In this document: positions 1-4,136 of the stretch, piece after piece | Position numbering within the stretch: the stretch's first letter is position 1 | Layout: every line of letters begins with the position of its first letter | Origin: Nitrospirota bacterium | GTDB taxonomy: Bacteria > Nitrospirota > CAKKRA01 > 9FT-COMBO-42-15 | Length of the DNA stretch: 6,822 nt | Direction of reading: 5' to 3' | Assembly (NCBI GenBank): GCA_016195585.1 | Contig: JACPZJ010000236.1 | Span: 1-6,822, forward strand | Notes under the pieces: model-generated | What the model saw: only the letters and a program-made list of their open reading frames with translations | What the model was told of the DNA's origin: nothing | Database searches by the model: none | Program-made: the position numbers and the translations under genes

Positions 1-86
1 GCTTAATATAAAGGGATTGCGGATTATCGTGTTTGCAAGTAGAGGTTATTAAGGAGCGGGGGAGGAACTGATATTTCAAGACCAGA
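1..86. repeat. 86-bp direct repeat, left copy (may extend beyond the window)
   Basis: Every base of this segment recurs in the same orientation at 1029-1114, an offset of 1028 bp; the match stops after 86 (TACT here, CCCT in the other copy). The true left end is unknown because the copy begins at base 1 of the window. It contains a short inverted repeat, CTTAATA at 2-8 and TATTAAG at 47-53. It also contains an open frame tail from 2 to the TAA at 50-52 that reads LNIKGLRIIVFASRGY, so the repeat may include the 3' end of a gene lying to the left. Its right end (66-82) recurs inverted at 4018-4034. I do not recognise the family; it could be a non-autonomous mobile repeat or part of a segmental duplication. 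Confidence 0.9.
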
Positions 87-139
87 TACTCTTTGAAACT
101 CTTTTTGCGCTCAAGTTGCGTATATGAGTATATATTTGT

Positions 140-433
140 CTATGCAGCCTTAGCCTTTTTAGACTCAATCTTTACTACAAGCCTTGCATCAAGGGCTTCG
201 GCTATCTTCTGCAAGGTAGAGAGTTTTGGTATCCCATGTGTGAGTCCTTCAATCCTTGCAACAGTTGATTGAGGTATGCCTGCCTTGCTCGCCACCTCTT
301 CTTGAGTCATCTTTTTCTTTAGTCTGGTTTCAATAATAGATGACGCAAGGGTAAATTCTGGCTTAAGCCTTTCGTATTCATCTCGCACCTTTGGGTTTTT
401 TAAAAGTTCTTTTTTATATTTCTTCCAATCCAT
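140..433 (-). CDS. higA: XRE-family helix-turn-helix antitoxin (HigA-like)
   Basis: This 97-residue protein is the predicted antitoxin of the adjacent toxin. It should neutralise the toxin by direct binding and repress the shared operon by binding DNA. Residues about 33-88 form a HTH_3/Cro-CI type domain; the helix-turn-helix itself is near residues 42-62 (MTQEEVASKAGIPQSTVARI), followed by the typical LSTLQKIAEALDARL. The basic, helical N-terminus (residues 1-30) is usual in HigA-type antitoxins, and the tail is Lys/Ala-rich. The ATG is supported by a GGAGG at 440-444 on the complementary strand, 6 nt upstream. The gene lies 12 bp after the toxin stop, so the two are surely co-transcribed in toxin-first order, as in higBA. 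The function is inferred from family and context; the exact subfamily name is less certain than the TA assignment. Confidence 0.9.
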   Translation of the reverse strand: MDWKKYKKELLKNPKVRDEYERLKPEFTLASSIIETRLKKKMTQEEVASKAGIPQSTVARIEGLTHGIPKLSTLQKIAEALDARLVVKIESKKAKAA

Positions 434-445
434 AAAACACCTCCA

Positions 446-802
446 TTAAATACATCTATTAATATAATCCTTTAGCCTTCTTTCCGCTGTTTCTATCTCA
501 TTTACAGGGGTCTTATCCCCTTTCTTGATAAATCCATGAAGCATTATAAAAGCTCTGCCCTTAGCAGGAAAATATAATATCCTGTAGATATTGCCGCTGG
601 CTTTAATCCTTATTTCCTTTAATTTTGTCCGTCCTTTTAAAGTTTTTACATAAGGCTCTCTTACTTCTAATCCATATTTTTCCAATAAGTCCAAGATAAA
701 AATAAACTTTGCCTGAGCTGCCTCAGGCAGTGAATCAACAAACTTTTTAACAGGGATATTGCCGCTCTCGGCTTTATAAAATTCTATATCCCAATTCGTC
801 AT
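446..802 (-). CDS. higB: RelE/HigB-like toxin, phage-derived Gp49-like family
   Basis: This 118-residue protein is a predicted mRNA interferase of the RelE/ParE superfamily, which in characterised relatives cleaves mRNA, usually at the ribosome. Family hallmarks visible are the N-terminal WDIEFY at residues 4-9, the PVKKFVDSLP segment (17-26), KEIRI (62-66), YRILYF (73-78), the LHGFIKK strand (88-94) followed by KTP (97-99), and a C-terminal helix with EIETAERRLKDY. Length matches the Gp49-like group (about 110-120 residues). The ATG at 802 is chosen because family homology starts immediately, at W4. There is no Shine-Dalgarno sequence before it, and the -10 box ends only 5 bp upstream, so the message is probably leaderless. 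It is the first gene of a two-gene operon with the XRE antitoxin. Toxicity and the exact target are inferred. Confidence 0.9.
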   Translation of the reverse strand: MTNWDIEFYKAESGNIPVKKFVDSLPEAAQAKFIFILDLLEKYGLEVREPYVKTLKGRTKLKEIRIKASGNIYRILYFPAKGRAFIMLHGFIKKGDKTPVNEIETAERRLKDYINRCI

Positions 803-807
803 AACTA

Positions 808-836
808 TTTATAGCATGTATGCTATATAAAGTCAA
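808..836 (-). promoter_or_regulatory. Promoter and palindromic operator of the higBA-like operon
   Basis: On the minus strand there is TTGACT (831-836), a 17-bp spacer, and TATAAA (808-813), a good sigma-70-type promoter. A perfect inverted repeat, TATAGCAT-gt-ATGCTATA (810-827), covers the -10 and most of the spacer, so bound protein would occlude RNA polymerase. The likely ligand is the XRE antitoxin alone or with its toxin (inference). The toxin start codon lies at 800-802, only 5 bp after the -10, which places the expected transcription start at or next to the A of the ATG. Confidence 0.8.
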
Positions 837-863
837 GTATTGTTTCTTGATATAAGGACTACC

Positions 864-877
864 AATTTTTAAAAATT
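864..877. repeat. 14-bp perfect palindrome of A/T only
   Basis: AATTTTTAAAAATT is a perfect palindrome in the gene-free stretch upstream of the higBA-like promoter. In such AT-rich DNA it may be chance or a bend/UP-type element. Between 837 and 945 I see nothing else that I can name. Confidence 0.3.
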
Positions 878-945
878 ACCTGTCTAATGAAATAACTAAC
901 TGTCTTATTATCCTTTCCCCTTTTTTCTGCTAAAGCAATTTATAA

Positions 946-1080
946 AAAGCCTTGACAATACCATGCTATACAATTAGGATTATATCAATTTGCTGCAATG
1001 ATGAGGCTGTTTATAAGGCTCATGCAGAGCTTAATATAAAGGGATTGCGGATTATCGTGTTTGCAAGTAGAGGTTATTAA
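946..1080 (+). pseudogene. Possible gene remnant ending inside the right repeat copy
   Basis: This frame is open from 946 to a TAA at 1078-1080 and ends NDEAVYKAHAELNIKGLRII then VFASRGY. It has no ATG or GTG start and follows an in-frame stop at 943-945, so if it was ever coding it has lost its 5' end. The last 16 residues lie in the 86-bp repeat and are therefore also encoded at 2-52, where the upstream part is outside the window. I do not recognise a family. It may equally be a chance open frame, since a promoter-like sequence overlaps its left part. Confidence 0.2.
952..980 (+). promoter_or_regulatory. Orphan promoter-like sequence
   Basis: TTGACA (952-957), a 17-bp spacer and TAGGAT (975-980) give a perfect -35 and a weaker -10, preceded by an A-rich stretch. 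No intact gene starts just downstream: the ATG at 998 opens only a 13-codon frame that stops inside the repeat, and the next gene at 1214 has its own better promoter. The spacer contains CATGCTATA, resembling half of the operator at 810-827, so this could be a leftover TA promoter whose gene was lost (inference). Confidence 0.4.
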
Positions 1081-1114
1081 GGAGCGGGGGAGGAACTGAT
1101 ATTTCAAGACCAGA
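1029..1114. repeat. 86-bp direct repeat, right copy
   Basis: This is identical base for base to 1-86 and in the same orientation. The two copies frame the higBA-like operon, so recombination between them could delete or circularise a 1028-bp unit. The right boundary is sharp after CCAGA. It includes the internal inverted repeat CTTAATA/TATTAAG and the end AACTGATATTTCAAGAC (1094-1110), which is found inverted at 4018-4034. Such perfect identity suggests a recent duplication or frequent homogenisation. Confidence 0.95.
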
Positions 1115-1178
1115 CCCTTTTCTTTCGGCGAGTTCGAAGGAGGATTTTGGGGACGTTGTTACTTACATTGCATTTTGC

Positions 1179-1207
1179 TTGACAAAGGAATAGTGTTTTA
1201 ATAGAAT
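1179..1207 (+). promoter_or_regulatory. Strong promoter of the transposase gene
   Basis: TTGACA (1179-1184), a 17-bp spacer and TAGAAT (1202-1207) form a near-consensus sigma-70 promoter. The transposase ATG is at 1214, six bases after the -10, so the predicted start of transcription is at the start codon and no Shine-Dalgarno sequence can be present. The preceding GGGGACGTTGTT (1149-1160) resembles half of the palindromic REP-like boxes I recall near such transposases, but no matching inverted half is present in the window. Confidence 0.75.
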
Positions 1208-1213
1208 CGTTCC

Positions 1214-2167
1214 ATGCCTCGCCAAGCAAGATTGGATGCCCCGGGCGCTCTCCACCATATCATGGTGCGGGGCATCAACAGGTCAAATATCTTTGATGAC
1301 GATCAGGATAAGGTGCGATTTCTTGAACATTTCGGCCAGAATGTTACGGATGGTAAATGCTTTGTCTATGCATGGGTTTTGATGAGCAACCATGCACATA
1401 TTCTCTTTAAGAGCGGTAAGGAGGGCATTTCTGCGGTTATGCGAAAGCTCCTCACATGGTATGCTCAGTACTACAACCGTCGGCACAACCGAACCGGCCA
1501 TCTCTTTGAGAACCGCTACAAGTCCATTCTCTGCGACGAAGAGAACTACCTTATGTCCATTGTTCGGTACATCCACTTAAATCCCATTCGTGCTGGTATT
1601 ATCAAGACGATGGGTCAATTGGACCGTTACCCCTGGAGCGGCCATTGTGCCATAATCGGCAAGGCCGAGTATCCTTGGATGGACACAGAATATGTCTTGT
1701 CCCAGTTCGGCAGCAAGCGAAGAAAAGCAGTTGCAGAATATTTACGGTTTGTGCGAGAAGGTATGAAGCAAAAACACGACACGACGTTCAGCGGCGGTGG
1801 ACTCGTCAGAAGCCTTGGTGGTTGGTCTCAGGTGCTTGCAGCACGGAGGAAAGGGCAGATGGAAGATGCGGACGAGCGCATCTTAGGGAGCGGAGACTTT
1901 GTGCATGCCGTGCTCAAGGAAGCAGAAGAAAGACAGTTGAGCCAACTCAAGCTCCGACGAAGCGGTTGCACCATAGCTAAAATTATTGAGGAGGAATGCA
2001 CGAAAGCCTGTATAAACCAGAAGGAGCTCAGACATGGGAGCCGCCGGAAGAGAAAAGAGGGTCAGGTCTTGAAAAATAAGTCAAGAGAAAAGTCGGTGAT
2101 AAATGGGGACAGCAAGCATCAGGTCTGGTCTACACCCATGACAAAGTCTGCTTCAAGGGAAATATGA
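1214..2167 (+). CDS. REP-associated tyrosine transposase (RAYT, Y1/HUH, TnpA_REP-like)
   Basis: This 317-residue single-strand DNA nuclease/transposase belongs to the IS200/IS605-related Y1 group. Such proteins cut and rejoin single-stranded hairpins and are associated with the spread of REP repeats. The N-terminus PRQARLDAPGALHHIMVRG is the family signature. The metal-binding HUH motif is H60-A-H62 (in SNHAHILF), with Ala where a bulkier residue is usual. The probable nucleophile is Y119 in RYIHLNPIRAG. The Y1 domain spans about residues 5-130; a DnaA-C-like helical region lies near 225-275 (ERILGSGDFVHAVLKEAEER, ELRHGSRR). The last ~40 residues do not follow the usual terminal helix-turn-helix and may be degenerate. 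The gene appears visibly more GC-rich than its neighbours (not computed), consistent with transfer. There is no ribosome binding site; the start is fixed by the family N-terminus and the promoter. Confidence 0.9.
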   Translation: MPRQARLDAPGALHHIMVRGINRSNIFDDDQDKVRFLEHFGQNVTDGKCFVYAWVLMSNHAHILFKSGKEGISAVMRKLLTWYAQYYNRRHNRTGHLFENRYKSILCDEENYLMSIVRYIHLNPIRAGIIKTMGQLDRYPWSGHCAIIGKAEYPWMDTEYVLSQFGSKRRKAVAEYLRFVREGMKQKHDTTFSGGGLVRSLGGWSQVLAARRKGQMEDADERILGSGDFVHAVLKEAEERQLSQLKLRRSGCTIAKIIEEECTKACINQKELRHGSRRKRKEGQVLKNKSREKSVINGDSKHQVWSTPMTKSASREI

Positions 2168-2171
2168 AAAT

Positions 2172-2198
2172 CAGGACAGGCGTTTTTGTTCTGTCTTG
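2172..2198. repeat. Hairpin just after the transposase stop
   Basis: CAGGACAG (2172-2179) and CTGTCTTG (2191-2198) pair over 8 bp, one a G-U wobble, around an 11-nt loop rich in T. It begins 4 bp after the transposase stop. There is no T-run after the stem on the plus strand, so it is a poor intrinsic terminator; it could be a weak transcript end or a structured recognition site. Confidence 0.4.
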
Positions 2199-2260
2199 CA
2201 AAAGGGAAAAAGCACGGGCACGGTTTAAAGAAAGAGCGGAGGGGCAATTATAAAAAGAGC

Positions 2261-2309
2261 TTGTTTTTATAGGAAATATTCTATATAATTTCCTATATAC
2301 GAACCTATA
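2261..2309 (+). promoter_or_regulatory. vapBC promoter and inverted-repeat operator
   Basis: TTGTTT (2261-2266), a 17-bp spacer and a consensus TATAAT (2284-2289) form the promoter. A perfect inverted repeat with 10-bp arms, TATAGGAAAT (2268-2277) and ATTTCCTATA (2288-2297), has half-site centres 20 bp apart, about two helical turns, and overlaps both spacer and -10. A further CCTATA at 2304-2309 repeats the right half-site 12 bp downstream. The layout fits autorepression by VapB or a VapBC complex (inference from known vapBC operons). Confidence 0.8.
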
Positions 2310-2321
2310 AAGGAGTTAATT

Positions 2322-2579
2322 ATGGGAAGCGCAACAAAGCAGGCAAATTTCCTTCTGCCTGAAGAGCTGATTGAAGAACTAAAGAGGGCTGTCCCCAAGA
2401 GGGAGCAGAGCAAGATTGTTGCAGAGGCCTTAAAAAAGGAGCTGAAAAGAATTAAGCTTAAAGGCGTTCTTCAATCAAGTTTTGGCGTATGGAAGGAAAA
2501 AGACCACCCTGAGTTAAAGGAAGGCGCTAAGGCCTTTATCAGAAGGCTTAGACGCTCTACAAGATTGAGCCGTCCATGA
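2322..2579 (+). CDS. vapB: VapB-like ribbon-helix-helix antitoxin
   Basis: This 85-residue protein is the predicted antitoxin and transcriptional repressor for the PIN-domain toxin that follows. The N-terminal half (residues about 7-45) reads as a ribbon-helix-helix domain: a short beta strand ANFLLP then helices EELIEELKRAVP and QSKIVAEALKKELKRI. The C-terminal half, SFGVWKEKDHPELKEGAKAF then IRRLR, is the type of segment that wraps the VapC toxin and blocks its active site. The ATG is supported by AAGGAG at 2310-2315, 6 nt upstream. Its stop overlaps the toxin start by 4 bp (ATGA at 2576-2579), so translation is coupled. The promoter and operator lie directly upstream. Confidence 0.88.
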   Translation: MGSATKQANFLLPEELIEELKRAVPKREQSKIVAEALKKELKRIKLKGVLQSSFGVWKEKDHPELKEGAKAFIRRLRRSTRLSRP

Positions 2580-2956
2580 AGAATGTCCTTGTTGATACAG
2601 ATATCCTCATAAATTTTCTTAGAGGCAGGGAAAAGGCAAGGGCTTTTTTGTCCTCGTTGATTAATGAATCGGTAATATACTGTTCTGTTATAACAGTAGC
2701 CGAGATATTTGCAGGCATGAAAGAGCATGAAAGGGAAAAGACCGCCGAGTTATTAGATAGCCTTAATATTATAGATGTAACCCGTGAAATAGCAGAAAAG
2801 GCTGGAACCTATAAAAATAGCATCAAAAGCCACGAACTTGAATTAGATGACTGCTTTATTGCAGCAACTGCCTTTGCAAGAAATGCAGTAATAGCAACAG
2901 GCAATGCCAAACATTATCCAATGAATGATATAGATAAAATTATAGCAGCTACTTAG
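2576..2956 (+). CDS. vapC: VapC-like PIN-domain ribonuclease toxin
   Basis: This 126-residue protein is a PIN-domain endoribonuclease; characterised VapC toxins cut tRNA or rRNA with Mg2+ held by conserved acidic residues. Visible motifs are the N-terminal VDTDILINFL with D7 (and D9), E43 in TVAEIFAG, and D92 in ELDDCFIAATA. The usual C-terminal strand reads VIATGNAKHYP, with N110 in the polar position that is variable in this family. Length is normal and the fold looks complete, so it is probably active. It is the second gene of a coupled operon with vapB. The RNA target cannot be told from the sequence. No convincing terminator follows. Confidence 0.92.
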   Translation: MKNVLVDTDILINFLRGREKARAFLSSLINESVIYCSVITVAEIFAGMKEHEREKTAELLDSLNIIDVTREIAEKAGTYKNSIKSHELELDDCFIAATAFARNAVIATGNAKHYPMNDIDKIIAAT

Positions 2957-3220
2957 CAAAGGAAAAATATATTAGGTCCAAACATAAATATTTTATCTTT
3001 TTATTGCGCTTTTACATAAAGAGGCACATCCCACATAATTGGTTTATAAAAAGCGTTGGAATAAATCACCTCCTGTATCTTCTATCCTGTTAGACAAAAA
3101 ATGTCTGATACTTTTGGCCCTTTTAACCTTGCTTTTTCCAGCAATTTGTAATATCTTTTTCATATCTGCATAACAGCAGGAAGATAAACCATCTTTAAGT
3201 GAGTAATCAGAAAAAAAATA
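2957..3220. other. Intergenic stretch between vapC and the MNT gene
   Basis: I find no supported gene here; with the promoter zone to 3276 the gap is 320 bp. It holds TTTATAAAAAGC (3043-3054) followed by G then TTG, an exact 12-bp match to the sequence before the orphan promoter (939-950). It also holds a small hairpin, AGACA-aaaaa-TGTCT (3092-3106), extendable by wobble pairs to about 3089-3109 and without a T-run. Minus-strand open frames here are only 20-40 codons and lack convincing starts. It may be decayed sequence of an earlier gene. Confidence 0.5.
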
Positions 3221-3249
3221 TTGGCAACAATAATTGAAACAGATATAAT
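3221..3249 (+). promoter_or_regulatory. Promoter of the MNT-HEPN operon
   Basis: TTGGCA (3221-3226), a 17-bp spacer and a consensus TATAAT (3244-3249) precede the nucleotidyltransferase gene by 27 bp. An A-tract at 3211-3218 just before the -35 could act as an UP element. I see no strong palindrome overlapping it, unlike the other two TA operons in this window. Confidence 0.7.
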
Positions 3250-3276
3250 TTAACTAAATAAACGAGGTAAAAGCTT

Positions 3277-3594
3277 ATGAAAGAGAAAGACCTTAAAGTC
3301 ATAGAAAAATTTAAATCCCTTGTATCCGAGAAGGTGAAAATTCATGAATTACGTGTTTTTGGCTCAAGGGTAAGAGGAGAGGCGACAGAGGAATCAGACC
3401 TTGATGTACTTGTTGTTGCAGATGATTTTGACCATGAAATAGAAAGGTATATAAGCGATTGCGCATGGGAAGCTGGATTTCCTGATGATATAGTTATTAT
3501 GCCTATTGTAATAAGCCTTGATGCATTAAGAAACAGCCCCATCAGGGAATCTGTCTTTATCCACAATGTCTATCGTGAAGGGGTTGCTGTATGA
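3277..3594 (+). CDS. mntA: Minimal nucleotidyltransferase (MNT), probable antitoxin
   Basis: This 105-residue protein is a single-domain nucleotidyltransferase of the pol-beta superfamily. In the characterised MntA-HepT pairs the MNT protein inactivates its HEPN partner by adding AMP to a tyrosine, so this is the probable antitoxin (inference by analogy). The core motif is intact: G29-S30-R-V-R-G34 followed by D41-L-D43, the helix-capping glycine-serine and two metal-binding aspartates; D71 in PDDIVIMP is the likely third acid. The C-terminal region, SPIRESVFIHNVYREGVAV, is usual for the family. The ATG is supported by GAGGT at 3264-3268, 8 nt upstream. The stop overlaps the HEPN start by 4 bp (ATGA), indicating translational coupling. 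Confidence 0.85.
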   Translation: MKEKDLKVIEKFKSLVSEKVKIHELRVFGSRVRGEATEESDLDVLVVADDFDHEIERYISDCAWEAGFPDDIVIMPIVISLDALRNSPIRESVFIHNVYREGVAV

Positions 3595-3989
3595 AGGAAG
3601 ATCTGCGCGCCTTGATTCAATATAGGCTTAAGGAGGCAGAAGATTCAATAGAAGAGGCAAAAGTTCTGCTGAAAGAAAATATGAGCCTGCGTGCTGTAAT
3701 GAACCGTTTATACTATGCCATGTTCTATAGTGTACTGGCTCTACTACAAGAAAAGCAGATAGGGACATCAAAACATATTGGTGCAATTTCCCTGTTTGAC
3801 AAGGAATTCATAAAAACAGGCATTTTTGCCAAAGGGATGTCTAAAGCCCTGCATCGCGCATTTGAACTTAGGCAAAAAGGTGATTATATGGAAGAGGCAG
3901 AAGTCACAAAAAAGGATGTTGATGAAATACTCCCTGAAGCAATAAATTTTCTGAACAAAATAAAAGAGTATCTGCTCGTGAAGAAATAA
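3591..3989 (+). CDS. HEPN-domain protein, probable toxin partner of the MNT
   Basis: This 132-residue all-helical protein belongs to the HEPN superfamily, the group usually encoded next to a nucleotidyltransferase. HEPN toxins are metal-independent RNases whose active site is R-X4-6-H. Visible here: an N-terminal helix KEAEDSIEEAKVLL, the central NRLYYAMFYSVLALL (residues 38-52), SKHIGAISLF (59-68), the R93-Q-K-G-D97-Y98 motif, and a long C-terminal helix. In the central motif, R39 is followed six residues later by Y46 where catalytic members carry His (RX6H). The variant is common in this group, so the protein may be a weak or inactive nuclease or use other residues. It is coupled to the MNT gene by a 4-bp overlap. 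It could instead be a non-toxic nucleotide- or RNA-binding partner. Confidence 0.85.
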   Translation: MKEDLRALIQYRLKEAEDSIEEAKVLLKENMSLRAVMNRLYYAMFYSVLALLQEKQIGTSKHIGAISLFDKEFIKTGIFAKGMSKALHRAFELRQKGDYMEEAEVTKKDVDEILPEAINFLNKIKEYLLVKK

Positions 3990-4017
3990 ATATCCCCTGA
4001 GTGGTCCATTGGGCAGT

Positions 4018-4034
4018 GTCTTGAAATATCAGTT
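4018..4034 (-). repeat. Inverted 17-bp copy of the right end of the 86-bp repeat
   Basis: GTCTTGAAATATCAGTT is the exact reverse complement of 66-82 and 1094-1110. The following sequence keeps the same C-rich flavour (CCCCTCCC at 4044-4051; CCTCCCCC in the complement of the repeat) but is not identical. I read it as a diverged or partial member of the same dispersed repeat family, between the HEPN gene and the acyl-CoA synthetase gene. The rest of 3990-4136 holds no gene and no clear terminator or promoter. Confidence 0.6.
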
Positions 4035-4136
4035 TTTACATTCCCCTCCCACACTTCACTTTTTGCTTCTTAAGCTTCGGAGTTCGGAGGGCGAGGCGGC
4101 GTACAGAGAGGTGGCCTTTTTAGCTGAGGAGTAATT

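Noticed and set aside
998..1039. 13-codon open frame starting ATGATG downstream of the orphan promoter
   Set aside because: It is too short, has no ribosome binding site and stops inside the repeat; nothing supports it as a leader peptide.
1..1114. Integron cassette with attC sites around the toxin-antitoxin pair
   Set aside because: The flanking repeats have no paired GTTRRRY/RYYYAAC core sites and are identical over 86 bp, unlike typical variable attC sites; no integrase is present in the window.
1283..1980. Additional open frames of 62-111 codons on both strands within the transposase gene
   Set aside because: They are shadows of the transposase frame, without family resemblance or start signals.
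3089..3109. Intrinsic terminator for vapBC
   Set aside because: The hairpin has only a 5-bp perfect stem with wobble extensions and no T-run on either side.
3044..3163. 39-residue minus-strand open frame (starts MKKILQIAGK) between vapC and the MNT gene
   Set aside because: It has no ribosome binding site, no recognised family and is short; the neighbouring frame also gives a 20-odd residue open stretch. Best left as unexplained or decayed sequence.
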